Of a DNA stretch of 44,632 bases, positions 1 to 9,047 are shown piece by piece; position 1 is the first letter of the stretch; each line of letters starts with the position of its first letter. A program made the translations under genes and the position numbers. A model generated the notes under the pieces. The model had not been told where the DNA came from. It did not search any database and saw only the letters and a program-made list of their open reading frames with translations. The DNA is taken from NCBI GenBank assembly GCA_021852345.1, contig JAJZNL010000004.1:1-44632 (forward strand). The letters run 5' to 3'. This DNA is from Actinomycetes bacterium (GTDB lineage: Bacteria > Actinomycetota > Acidimicrobiia > Acidimicrobiales > JABEUL01).

Positions 1-224
1 CGTAAGTACACCCTTCAACTTCTCGACAGGCGACATCGACAGCGGTGGAACTTGCCGGTGGAAGAAGCGGTCCCTGGCGTTGCAGGTGCCCAGGGTCAGT
101 TAGATCGTAAGGCTAGCTGAGAGATAGGGATATAGAATACTATGTTTTTACCTACTGTAATCCTAGGTGGGTTAAATAGGTGGAATTTGTATTGAGTAAG
201 AAGTTCAAATGAAGCTACCACTAA

Positions 225-264
225 GGAGTGTATCGGCATTAAGGGGAGTGTATCGGCATTAAGG
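225..264. repeat. Perfect 20-bp tandem duplication
   Basis: The unit GGAGTGTATCGGCATTAAGG occurs twice head to tail (225-244 and 245-264) without mismatch. It lies in non-coding sequence, and two copies are too few to call a functional array. Confidence 0.85.
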
Positions 265-496
265 GCTGTATTTAAAAGTGGAGCTGCATCGAATTTGTAA
301 CGGCGATTCTTGGGCAACTGAATGTGTTGAACTGATTTTATGTAATCATAATTTTTTGCATTGCAACAGCCAAGATGAAACAAAGTTACAATGCGTAACA
401 TAAGCTTCTTAAAACTTAACTTTAATAGTATCTACTCTAAAATAGTTCGGCCATATTCGACTTAAAGTCAGTAAAAATATATTTACTCAATAAAAT

Positions 497-535
497 TAAT
501 CACCTTATGCGTTGGGTCATTGCATAAGGTGATTA
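497..535 (-). terminator. Hairpin downstream of guaA, likely terminator
   Basis: A perfect 14-bp inverted repeat (497-510 and 522-535) encloses an 11-nt loop. Read on the minus strand, the stem is followed by the T-rich AATTTTATT, as in a weak intrinsic terminator, and it sits about 90 nt past the guaA stop. The symmetric arms could also act in the other direction. Confidence 0.55.
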
Positions 536-625
536 AAAGGACCAAGGTTTAAGAGACTTTGCTGAGTTGTCAAAGCGCTAAATTTTTTCAAAATCATTTT
601 TAGGTTGAGTTAGATGTAATGCTAT

Positions 626-2191
626 CTATTCCCACTCTATTGAGCCGGGAGGTTTAGAGGTTATGTCTAGGATCACGCGGTTTATTTCAGGAATTTCATT
701 GGTTACTCTAGTGGAAACTTTTTCCAATACGTTAAACGGTATCTTAGCCCAATCTGCAGTCATGGCATCCTGACTTGTAACGGGTCGCAAAACAATGGGA
801 TGACCGTATGTTCTGCTGTCTCCCTGAACTCCCACAGAACGTACGTCGGCCAAAAGTACTACGGGACACTGCCAAATCTGGTCGTCCAAATTTGCGACGG
901 TGAACTCCTCGCGTACAATTAAATCCGCTTTTCTCACTAGTTCGATATTGTGATCATTTACTTCACCAATGATCCGAATTGCTAATCCAGGGCCGGGGAA
1001 AGGGTGTCTGAATACAATTTCTTTGGGTAGTCCCAATTCCAGACCGATTTGTCGGACTTCGTCTTTAAATAACATTCGAAGTGGTTCGATTAGTTTAAAT
1101 TTTAAGTCCTCCGGAAGCCCTCCTACGTTATGATGACTCTTTATTACGTCAGTTCCGCTTCCGCCTCCGGATTCTACTACGTCTGGATATAAAGTTCCCT
1201 GTACTAAATATTCCACCTCGTGATTTTGAGTAATTTCTTTGGTTGCCTCTTCAAAAGCTCTTATAAATTGAGCGCCGATGATTTTTCTTTTTTGTTCGGG
1301 TTCCATGACGCCTTGTAAATTTGAGAAAAAAGCGTTCTTGGCATCAATAACCTTTAAATTTACGTGCGTTAAAGACACAAAATCATTTATGACTTGCTCG
1401 GCTTCGTTCGCTCTTAAAAGTCCGTGATCAATAAATACGCAAGTAAGTTTGTCGCCGATTGCGCGATGCACAATTGTTGCTGCTACTGCCGAATCGACGC
1501 CGCCCGACAGGCCGCAAATCACCTCTTTGTCACCGACGGTGGATTTGATTTCGGCTACCGCTTCTTCAATGATCGAACTATTGGTCCAATCTTGACTTAA
1601 ATTTGCGCAGTCAAGCAAAAAATTTTTTAACACCGTTTGGCCGTATTCGCTATGGATTACTTCGGGATGCCACTGCACTCCGTACAACTTTAACCGCTCG
1701 GATTCAAAAGCCGCAATTTGGGTTTGTTCGGTGTGCGCTATCGCCTTAAAGTTATCAGGGAGTTGGGTAACCGAATCGCGGTGTGACATCCATGTTAAGT
1801 AGCTGTCGGGTACGTCGTTTAGTAACTTGGATTGGGAGGTCTTAACAGTTGGAGTCCTACCGTATTCTGCAACATCGTTTTTTGATACTTTTCCATTTTG
1901 ATCTTTGGCAATAAGTTGGAAGCCATAGCATATCCCAAATATGGGCAGCCCTAAGTCGTATATTTTTTTGTCAATTGAGTTGGCCTTAGGTTCGTAAACT
2001 GAAGCTGGTCCTCCCGAAAATATTATGGCATCGGCGCTCTTTTTCATGATTTCGCCTGCGGTAATGGTATTGGGAACTATCTCTGAATAGATGTTAAGTT
2101 CTCGAACTCTTCGAGCAATCAGCTGTGCATATTGAGCACCAAAGTCTACTACTAATACGACGCTGTGCTTTCTATGAAAATCAAAAACCAT
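626..2191 (-). CDS. guaA: GMP synthase (glutamine-hydrolysing)
   Basis: Converts XMP to GMP using ATP and glutamine, the last step of guanine nucleotide synthesis in the cytosol. Counting from the longest frame (start 2230), the class I amidotransferase domain carries the nucleophile Cys101 in GICYGFQ and the HPE His/Glu at 188-190. The ATP-pyrophosphatase domain carries the SGGVDS loop at 242-247, and a C-terminal dimerisation domain ends in the family-typical PPGSIEWE. I chose the ATG at 2191 because homologues start just before the VLVVDFGAQ segment and the upstream 13 codons are not conserved in character. Neither start has a clear ribosome binding site. Length (about 521 aa) is normal. 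It is divergent from the P450 gene and apparently monocistronic, with a hairpin behind it. Confidence 0.97.
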   Translation of the reverse strand: MVFDFHRKHSVVLVVDFGAQYAQLIARRVRELNIYSEIVPNTITAGEIMKKSADAIIFSGGPASVYEPKANSIDKKIYDLGLPIFGICYGFQLIAKDQNGKVSKNDVAEYGRTPTVKTSQSKLLNDVPDSYLTWMSHRDSVTQLPDNFKAIAHTEQTQIAAFESERLKLYGVQWHPEVIHSEYGQTVLKNFLLDCANLSQDWTNSSIIEEAVAEIKSTVGDKEVICGLSGGVDSAVAATIVHRAIGDKLTCVFIDHGLLRANEAEQVINDFVSLTHVNLKVIDAKNAFFSNLQGVMEPEQKRKIIGAQFIRAFEEATKEITQNHEVEYLVQGTLYPDVVESGGGSGTDVIKSHHNVGGLPEDLKFKLIEPLRMLFKDEVRQIGLELGLPKEIVFRHPFPGPGLAIRIIGEVNDHNIELVRKADLIVREEFTVANLDDQIWQCPVVLLADVRSVGVQGDSRTYGHPIVLRPVTSQDAMTADWAKIPFNVLEKVSTRVTNEIPEINRVILDITSKPPGSIEWE

Positions 2192-2812
2192 TTTTAAATA
2201 ATATTGCAGTATCGTCTGTATACATTCCAAAATTGGGTATTTGGAGCCTTTTAAGTACTTTAACGAGGTATTTTGATCTTAACTGGTTATTTTAATTTAA
2301 AACGGACAGATTTTTTTGCCGCTTAACTCGTAGGAGAAAATCGAATTTCTAAAATTCTTATTCGATCAATCAAAAGCTGTGAATTTAATCTATTCGAATC
2401 TATTTTGTATTAATTAATGTCATTTAAATTTTACTTTTTTTAAATTTTTTGATTAAACTGACATATGGAGTATAAAATACCGTCTTAAAATGTAACATTA
2501 TGTAATGTAATTAAAAATCTATTGTTGGAATTTACTGAATTTTGAGGATTAACTAAGAAGTTGATTAAGAACATCAAAAAAATTTAAGTACTAAAGTTGC
2601 AAAATTGAATCGGTTAAATGATCAGGCAAAATCCGGTTAATTTGTTAAGACAAGTGTTACTTAAAAAAATAATTTAATCCATAAAATATGTCTTCTGTTG
2701 CTATCATAAAGATATGCACAGCCTCGTGAAAAATTTGAATACCAGCAGGTAGCCGCAAATTAAATTTAATTAATTATGTCGTCGAAATTTAATAAAAAAG
2801 GAGTCTAAAAGA
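2192..2812. other. Divergent intergenic region between guaA and the P450 gene
   Basis: Very AT-rich, about 600 bp, with stops in all frames. It must hold the promoters of guaA (-) and the P450 (+). I find no -35/-10 pair good enough to call. Only the Shine-Dalgarno AAAGGAG just before the P450 start is clear. Confidence 0.5.
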
Positions 2813-3991
2813 ATGAGTGATTTGGATTACAAAAATAACTTTGATCATTTTTCCTCAATTTATGCCCAAAATGCTTTTGAGGTATGGAGTGATTTACAGA
2901 AGTCATGCCCCATTGCTCGTTCAGAAAAGTTTAGAAACATGTGGGTCCCCACGAAATACTCCGACATAGAAGAAATCGCTCGGGATACCGACTTATTTTC
3001 ATCTCGATCTCCTGTGGTAGCTGAATTTGGAGCAATGGCAGATTTTGGGTTGCAGGTACCTCCGATATCGTCAGATCCACCCTATCACACGTCTTTCAGA
3101 AGACTTCTGCTCCCATTTTTTTCTCCTTCTAGGATTGAAGCACTAAAACCAACTGTAGAATCGTTAGCCAATGAACTAATAGATGGGTTTATCGACACAG
3201 GTTTTTTTGACGGTGCATTGGATTACGCTCAACACATTCCGATCAAAATTATTGCCAAGATGTTGGGAATACCAGATGAAGACGGAGATCAGTTTAGGAT
3301 ATGGGTACACAATTTTCTGGAATTGGCCCCGACAGACATTACGGTAGCCGCAACTAACCTACTGCATTTTTTTGAATATTTTCAATCTCAAATTGAATTA
3401 AGGAAGTCTCACCCTAAAGATGATTTGGTAACGTTTTTAATAAATGCTCAAATCGACAACAGGGCTTTAAGCGATCAGGAAATTTTTGGTGGTTGTTTGC
3501 TACTACTTGTGGCAGGTATTGACACAACGTGGTCTGCAATAGGTGCTTCGATTTGGCACCTATCGTTAAATTTGAATGATCAGAAGAGATTGCGATCCGA
3601 TCCTGATTTAATGCCGCTTGCGATTGAAGAATTCTTAAGGGCATTTGCCCCCGTTACCATGGCACGAGAAGTTACTAGGGATTCAGATTTTAAAGGCTGT
3701 CCCATGAAAAAGGGTGACCCTGTTTTACTGCCCTTTCCGGCGGCAAATCGAGACTTAGATGCGTTTGAAGACGCAGACATTGTAATATTAGATCGAGAAC
3801 GAAACCGGCATTTAGCTTTTGGTGTCGGAATTCATCGATGTCTTGGCTCAAATTTAGCTCGAATGGAGCTTACAACTGCAATTCGTACCCTGTTGGAAAG
3901 GCTGCCTGAATTTAAACTCAAGGATCCAAATACGGTGGTTTGGTCGCTCGGACAGGTCCGCGGACCTCGGGTGCTACCGATTGAATTTTAA
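2813..3991 (+). CDS. Cytochrome P450
   Basis: Heme-thiolate monooxygenase of the soluble bacterial class, which needs external ferredoxin/reductase partners; none is encoded nearby. All diagnostic motifs are visible: the I-helix oxygen-binding AGIDTT at 234-239, the K-helix ExxR at Glu273-Arg276, and the heme loop FGVGIHRCLG at 336-345 with Cys343 as the axial ligand. At 392 aa it is of normal length for a bacterial CYP and has no signal or anchor. The ATG at 2813 follows AAAGGAG at good spacing. The substrate cannot be read from sequence. It stands alone, convergent with the lipoprotein gene downstream. An imperfect hairpin at 4003-4031 lies between the two stops. Confidence 0.95.
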   Translation: MSDLDYKNNFDHFSSIYAQNAFEVWSDLQKSCPIARSEKFRNMWVPTKYSDIEEIARDTDLFSSRSPVVAEFGAMADFGLQVPPISSDPPYHTSFRRLLLPFFSPSRIEALKPTVESLANELIDGFIDTGFFDGALDYAQHIPIKIIAKMLGIPDEDGDQFRIWVHNFLELAPTDITVAATNLLHFFEYFQSQIELRKSHPKDDLVTFLINAQIDNRALSDQEIFGGCLLLLVAGIDTTWSAIGASIWHLSLNLNDQKRLRSDPDLMPLAIEEFLRAFAPVTMAREVTRDSDFKGCPMKKGDPVLLPFPAANRDLDAFEDADIVILDRERNRHLAFGVGIHRCLGSNLARMELTTAIRTLLERLPEFKLKDPNTVVWSLGQVRGPRVLPIEF

Positions 3992-4002
3992 TTATAAGTT
4001 GA

Positions 4003-4031
4003 GTCTGGATTAAAATCTGATTTTATTAGAC
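4003..4031. terminator. Imperfect hairpin between convergent genes
   Basis: GTCT...AAAAT pairs with ATTTT...AGAC around a three-base loop, with a bulge and one mismatch. It lies just past the P450 stop and between two converging genes, which fits a bidirectional terminator. There is no U-tract, and the fold is weak. Confidence 0.3.
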
Positions 4032-4108
4032 GCAACCTAGCCTAAAGCGCAAAATTTAATTACCCGTTGATCGGTTATATAATATCATCAAATTGTAATT
4101 GCCAAGCT

Positions 4109-5296
4109 TTAAGTGCAAGGCGACGGGAAGGTGTGTATTGTGCCGTTTGAATTAACAAATTTAAAACTCGTATATACCCGTGCTTGCACAATTTGACCCG
4201 AACTTCCAGAATAGTTGCTTGCATTAATCGTACACATCTTAGGGTTGGCGGCAACTAATGTTCCGGTTCCTTCAGAATGGAGGCAACTGTTGCCCGGGCT
4301 CGTACTGCAAAGGGTTCCCCATTCAGTTACGGCGGCCTGAACACCTGTGGAAGTAGGAGTCCATGGTATAACACCTTTTGAAGTGGCTCCTGCGATCCAA
4401 TCATCATTGTCCAATTGAATTAACGAAGGATACGTCGGCCAATAGAATAGTACCCCAGGCGGAGGTATTGCTCCGGTTACTACATACAGGTCTGCCACGT
4501 TCGGATTCGGAGGGTAGAACTGAGTGGGCACTGTGTACGCAGAGTTTCCTGAAGTTGCCGTTGTTGATGAAGTAGTTGGAGAAGAAGTCGGAGCAGAAAG
4601 ATTGGCAGATACACCCGAGTTTGAGTTGATTATGGCTACGACATACCATCTCCCGTTAATTTGATTCGCTTGGTATGTGTTGACGGTTGAGCCACTTGAA
4701 TTTGTCGAAGTCGATATTAAGGTGGCACGAACAGTTGCCTTTGAACCGTTATTTGAAGTGATGACGATTCTTTTTATTATCTGTTTGGTGTTGGCTAACG
4801 ATTGACCTGACAAAATCATATTCTCAAAGTTCTGTTTTTGAGCGGGGGTCATGGCCTTTAAAGTTTTTAAAAACTGATTTGTTGCCGACGTATTTCCTAA
4901 GGTTCCGAGTCCGACAATAAACCCTATTTCTTCGGCGATATAAAAACTAGTGATAAACGGGCACATCGCATATTCATCGTTTGCCAATATCGTATTCTTT
5001 ACGGCGTAATATGGGCTGCTTGAGCCTGTTCCCGGCGACAATAGTTTACCGGGTCGCGAACTGTAGGCATTTTGGATTGCAGCGCTGTTTCCATTTACTA
5101 AATTGTCGAGCATCGTTTTTATTGTCGTTTTGCAGCTAACGGTGGCTATTTGAGTTTGAGCGGCAGTTGAATTGGTGTTAGTAGTGTTGCTTGAGTTTTT
5201 GGTGCCTGCAGAGGAAGAACAAGCACATAGAGCAATTGCAGATAATGTTAGAATTAGAAATATTGTAAATTTGTTGGTCGATTCTTTTTTATTCAC
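4109..5296 (-). CDS. Secreted lipoprotein of unknown function
   Basis: Not recognised as a named family. Residues 1-26 form a lipoprotein signal: Lys/Glu-rich start, hydrophobic stretch, and lipobox L-C-A-Cys26. A Ser/Asn/Thr/Gly-rich linker follows (about 27-48). Residues ~50-230 end in a pattern (KATVRATL ... NGRWYVVAI) that recalls NTF2-like/DUF4878-type domains; this is inference. A second Ser/Thr linker (about 235-260) leads to a C-terminal region with paired cysteines that I cannot place. The start is GTG at 5296, supported by the complement of AAAGGGG at 5303-5309. It is apparently monocistronic and divergent from argS. The role is likely extracellular, bound to the membrane by lipid. 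Confidence 0.8.
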   Translation of the reverse strand: MNKKESTNKFTIFLILTLSAIALCACSSSAGTKNSSNTTNTNSTAAQTQIATVSCKTTIKTMLDNLVNGNSAAIQNAYSSRPGKLLSPGTGSSSPYYAVKNTILANDEYAMCPFITSFYIAEEIGFIVGLGTLGNTSATNQFLKTLKAMTPAQKQNFENMILSGQSLANTKQIIKRIVITSNNGSKATVRATLISTSTNSSGSTVNTYQANQINGRWYVVAIINSNSGVSANLSAPTSSPTTSSTTATSGNSAYTVPTQFYPPNPNVADLYVVTGAIPPPGVLFYWPTYPSLIQLDNDDWIAGATSKGVIPWTPTSTGVQAAVTEWGTLCSTSPGNSCLHSEGTGTLVAANPKMCTINASNYSGSSGQIVQARVYTSFKFVNSNGTIHTFPSPCT

Positions 5297-5989
5297 GTAA
5301 TACCCCTTTGTTAAATAAAAGCAATTCTATCGAACAGTTAAATTATTTTATATTATTCACCAAAATTTCATTGGTTTTATAATCCTATACTCACTTTTGG
5401 TTAAGATTTTACCACAAAAATCGCAAGCAAATCAATCTATAAATTGATTAAGAGATTTAATGGAAATCTAGACCCAGTTACTTTTCTTCAAGCTAATGAG
5501 GTATCTCCGTTTGATTAATTTGTGATTTAAAGGGCAATTTTTGAAATATTTGCCTTTCTTTCAACTGAGCTAAACAATACCTATAACGATATTTAGTATT
5601 TGGCAATACTTAGCAATTTGACCCGGTGAGTTAAAATTTTTAGTCGTAAAAATTTACCTCCTAAAAGATAAGTTGAATTTTTTATTTGATTTGGATTTTA
5701 TCTATACGGATCATTTTATATTTCGAGGTTCACAATTTTTATTATATATTTGTTTCCTGAAAGCAAGTTCTGTCCAGGAATGGCATCAACATCATAAATA
5801 TCGAAGTGGTCTTAGCTAAGTTGTGTTAAGATATTGACACTATAAAGGTGCCCTTTTGGTCTGTTTGGTTTGAATTTGTTGAATGTCAATTTAACCAGAC
5901 CAAAAGGGCATTTTAATGGATTTGCCGAAATAAAAATCAGGTGATTTTTATTGTAATTTGGTGAATCCCGGTTTAATAATTAAGTCGTT
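5297..5989. other. Long divergent intergenic region upstream of argS
   Basis: About 690 bp, AT-rich, with no supported gene. It holds a 9-bp inverted repeat AAATTTTTA/TAAAAATTT (5634-5655) and a strong 15-bp hairpin (5849-5910). It must carry the promoters of the lipoprotein (-) and argS (+), but no promoter pair is convincing. No T-box core sequence is visible ahead of argS. Confidence 0.5.
5849..5910 (+). ncRNA. Strong orphan hairpin upstream of argS (leader or small RNA end)
   Basis: TGCCCTTTTGGTCTG (5849-5863) is perfectly complementary to 5896-5910, with a 32-nt loop; the stem can extend through GGTT/AACC. The right arm is followed by TTTTAA. Because the flanking genes diverge, neither needs a terminator here. 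The hairpin could therefore end a short unannotated RNA or form an argS leader or attenuator. Which of these is inference. Confidence 0.35.
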
Positions 5990-7612
5990 ATGGATAATAT
6001 TTCTCAATACAAACCGATTAAACAATATCTTAAAGAACAGATTGTAGATGTATTAGTAGGCTTTGAGATAACTGACGTTATCCCTAAAATTGAAGTTCCA
6101 GCCGATACTGTTAACGGGGACTTCTCTACTAATATTGCTCTGGTGTCAGCTAAAAGGCTTAATAAAAAGCCGTTTGAATTGGCAGTTCAAATTGCCGACA
6201 CTCTTACCGGTAAAAAATTAAAATATATAAATAGCGTTTCTGCTGTGGCACCTGGCTTTATAAATTTTTATCTCAATTTTGATTGGTTGTATGAGCTGAT
6301 CGATTATGTGCTTTCTGCGGGAATCGATAGTTTTTCCAAATTGAATTTAGGTGACAATAAAACGGTTCAAATTGAATTTGTATCGGCCAACCCAACAGGT
6401 CCGTTGCATGTTGGCAACGGATGGTGGGCCGCCTATGGCGACTCGTTGGCTAGATTGTTGGCAAGATGCGGATACAACGTTTCAAAAGAATATTATGTAA
6501 ACGATACAGGTGGCCAAATTAGAACATTGGGTGAGTCGATATTGGCAAGTAAAAATAAAACTGAGCCCCCAAACAACGGTTATAAAGGCGGGTATATCGA
6601 CGACTTAGCCGAACAATATTCCGGTGGCGATGACGTAAACGAAGTCGGGAAGTGGGCGGCAGATATTATTCTAAAGGAAATCAAAGAAACTTTGCTAAAA
6701 ATGCACGTTGAATATGACTCGTGGTATTCACAGAATTATATTGAACAGGGTGGAGCGGTCGAAGAGACTTTAAATGAATTGACACAAAAAGGATTAATAT
6801 ACCAACAAGAAGGAGCCACATATCTCGCTTCCGAGCAGTTGGGAGACACAAGAGATAGGGTTCTGATAAAATCTAACGGCGATATCACTTATACGTGCGG
6901 AGATATAGCATATCATCGAGATAAATTTAAAAAACGGGGATTTGATAAAGTTATTGACGTTTTTGGGGCCGATCATCACGGCCAAATTGCATCTTTAAAA
7001 TCCGCTATGAAGGCGTTGGATGTTGACCCATCTAATCTGGAAATTCAGATCGGCCAGATGCTTTCACTGGTAGGGGGCAAGATGTCAAAACGAGCTGGAA
7101 ATTTTGTAAAGCTTGACGATCTTTTAGATGAAATTGGTGTGGATGCCGCGAGGCTAATGTCCTTGATGACCTCAATTGATCAGGCTACTGTTTTAGACAT
7201 TGATTTGATTAAATCGACTTCTATGGAAAATCCGGTTTACTATCTACAGTACGCATATGCAAGAATTTGTTCGATTCAACAAAAAGCAACCGAAGAAAAC
7301 TTTGGATTACCCGAGATTGATGACATTAATTTAAAACTGTTGGTTGATCAACGAGAGATCTCACTTTTAAAGGTGATAAGTGAGTTTGAAGATGTAATGG
7401 TAGATGCCGCCGAGTCCAGACGTCCTCACAAAATCACAGCTTGGGCCCGCCAAGTTGCCTCAGCATTTCATTCGTTTTATCACGATTGCCGAGTTTTGGA
7501 TTCAAATGAGATTGAACTTTCGACGGCAAGATTGGCACTGGTTGAAGCTACAAAAATTTCACTTGCGGTAGCTCTTGAAATTTTAGGAGTTACACTGCTT
7601 GAGCATATGTAA
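5990..7612 (+). CDS. argS: Arginyl-tRNA synthetase
   Basis: Class I aminoacyl-tRNA synthetase charging tRNA-Arg with arginine in the cytosol. The N-terminal Arg-tRNA-synthetase additional domain (about 1-95) is followed by the catalytic Rossmann fold with the HIGH-equivalent HVGN at 140-143 and the KMSKR loop at 364-368. The C-terminal DALR anticodon-binding domain covers about 420-540. At 540 aa the length is normal. The ATG at 5990 has no obvious Shine-Dalgarno. It is first in a plus-strand run argS-lysA-hom-thrC, an order common in actinobacteria. Its long upstream region with a hairpin may matter for regulation. Confidence 0.97.
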   Translation: MDNISQYKPIKQYLKEQIVDVLVGFEITDVIPKIEVPADTVNGDFSTNIALVSAKRLNKKPFELAVQIADTLTGKKLKYINSVSAVAPGFINFYLNFDWLYELIDYVLSAGIDSFSKLNLGDNKTVQIEFVSANPTGPLHVGNGWWAAYGDSLARLLARCGYNVSKEYYVNDTGGQIRTLGESILASKNKTEPPNNGYKGGYIDDLAEQYSGGDDVNEVGKWAADIILKEIKETLLKMHVEYDSWYSQNYIEQGGAVEETLNELTQKGLIYQQEGATYLASEQLGDTRDRVLIKSNGDITYTCGDIAYHRDKFKKRGFDKVIDVFGADHHGQIASLKSAMKALDVDPSNLEIQIGQMLSLVGGKMSKRAGNFVKLDDLLDEIGVDAARLMSLMTSIDQATVLDIDLIKSTSMENPVYYLQYAYARICSIQQKATEENFGLPEIDDINLKLLVDQREISLLKVISEFEDVMVDAAESRRPHKITAWARQVASAFHSFYHDCRVLDSNEIELSTARLALVEATKISLAVALEILGVTLLEHM

Positions 7613-7669
7613 TTTATATTTTGTAACAATTATTTCTCGCTGACGGCAACTTAAAGATAGAGTTAAGAT

Positions 7670-8962
7670 ATGGAAAATTCCAAATTACCTATAGACCTTA
7701 AATTACTTCCTTTGACTGCGGAAGTTAGTGAGTCAGGCGAGCTATTCATAGGCGGCGTTAGTGTTAGTGAAGTTGCAGCCGACTATGGAACTCCCGTATT
7801 TATTTATGATCAAGAACACGTCAGGACCAGACTAATCGAAGCAAAGAAAGCTTGGGGCGCTAACGTGGCTTATGGCTCAAAAGCATTTATTTGCAAACAT
7901 TTAGTTAGCATGATAAATGAAATTGGGATAAAAATTGACGTCTCCACGGGGGGCGAGCTATCTCATTGTTTACTTTCGGGTTTTGATCCCGCCAAAATTG
8001 TATTTCACGGTAATAATAAGTCTCTGATGGAATTGACTTCGGCTATTTCGGCAGGTGTTGGCTTGATCGTTGTTGACAGTTTTGATGAGCTGGATCGAAT
8101 TGAAAAGTTAACAATTCTGAATCCTTCGAGCCAACCTGTGAATGTAATGTTGAGAATCACTCCTGGAATTGAAGCGCATACACACGAATATATTAAAACC
8201 GGTCAATACGATTCCAAGTTTGGGTTCGGGGTCAATTCATTAAGCACCAAAGAAGCCGCGGAGAGAATTATTAAAAACGACACATTGAAGTTGGTCGGAT
8301 TTCATTTCCATATAGGATCTTTAATATTTAAACTGGATGGTTACCATGAAGCTCTTAAGGCAGTTTCGGAATTTATCAAGAGTTATAAAATCGATCAGTT
8401 GGTTATCGGAGGCGGATTGGGGATCCCGTATCTGAGTGATGATCCGTTTATATCTATTTCTGAATGGGCTGATTACATTAAAGATGCCGCCCAAAAATGC
8501 GGCGTAGACCCTTCAATAGAAATTACTGCCGAACCGGGACGTTCAATTGTGGGTTCTGCAGCTATAACTGTTTACAAAGTCGGTACCATTAAGAGGATTG
8601 ATAACATCAGAACTTACGTTTCGGTCGATGGCGGGATGTCTGATAATCCGCGGCCAGTACTGTATTCAAGTGGATATGAGGCATTTTTGCCTCAAAAGGT
8701 TAATTCGGACAGATCACTTAGCTGTAGGGTAGTGGGCAAACACTGTGAAAGCGGAGATATTTTAGTTGCTGACGGGTGGCTACCTAAAGACGTTGTAGTA
8801 GGAGATCTACTGGCGACCCCAGTTACTGGAGCGTATGGATACTCAATGGCTTCAAACTATAATAAAGTCCCCAAACCGTCTGTCGTATTTGTGTCAGACG
8901 GTAATGCAAAAGAAGTAATAAGGCGAGAAACTCTTCAGGATTTAATTAGACTTGACCTGTAA
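7670..8962 (+). CDS. lysA: Diaminopimelate decarboxylase
   Basis: PLP enzyme of fold type III that decarboxylates meso-diaminopimelate to lysine, the last step of lysine synthesis. The Schiff-base lysine is Lys71 in YGSKAF. The phosphate-binding glycine loop GGGLG lies at 247-251 and EPGRSI at 288-293. The second-subunit cysteine motif HCESGD is at 358-363. At 430 aa the length is typical. It lies 57 nt after argS and 85 nt before hom, so it probably shares a transcript with both. Confidence 0.97.
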   Translation: MENSKLPIDLKLLPLTAEVSESGELFIGGVSVSEVAADYGTPVFIYDQEHVRTRLIEAKKAWGANVAYGSKAFICKHLVSMINEIGIKIDVSTGGELSHCLLSGFDPAKIVFHGNNKSLMELTSAISAGVGLIVVDSFDELDRIEKLTILNPSSQPVNVMLRITPGIEAHTHEYIKTGQYDSKFGFGVNSLSTKEAAERIIKNDTLKLVGFHFHIGSLIFKLDGYHEALKAVSEFIKSYKIDQLVIGGGLGIPYLSDDPFISISEWADYIKDAAQKCGVDPSIEITAEPGRSIVGSAAITVYKVGTIKRIDNIRTYVSVDGGMSDNPRPVLYSSGYEAFLPQKVNSDRSLSCRVVGKHCESGDILVADGWLPKDVVVGDLLATPVTGAYGYSMASNYNKVPKPSVVFVSDGNAKEVIRRETLQDLIRLDL

Positions 8963-9047
8963 TGGAGACTTGACCCGTAATGGGATTTAATTTTTTTGAA
9001 ATGACGATCGCATTAAGCTTGACTTAATCCTTTTAACAAATCCTGTA

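Larger units (their letters stand above)
1..625. other. Window edge without a supported gene
   Basis: I see no convincing gene here. The first ~110 bases are clearly richer in GC (about 60% by count over 1-100) than the rest of the window. They are open in more than one frame: a plus-strand reading ends at a TGA at 118-120 and a minus-strand reading runs off the left edge. Either could be the end of a gene cut by the window, and neither is recognisable. A 101-codon minus-strand frame at 401-96 resembles nothing I know and runs across a tandem repeat, so I do not call it. The stretch also holds a 20-bp tandem duplication (225-264) and a hairpin (497-535) behind guaA. Confidence 0.5.

Noticed and set aside
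96..401. 101-codon minus-strand reading frame
   Set aside because: It has no recognisable domain and crosses a 20-bp tandem duplication; nothing in its composition looks protein-coding.
5640..5665. Perfect Shine-Dalgarno complement ACCTCCT at 5656-5662 (AGGAGGT on the minus strand) before a ~28-codon frame
   Set aside because: No ATG, GTG or TTG lies at usable spacing; only ATT or ACG would serve as start, so I do not call a peptide.
5849..5989. T-box or other known riboswitch ahead of argS
   Set aside because: The conserved T-box core and specifier arrangement are not visible; only a simple hairpin is.
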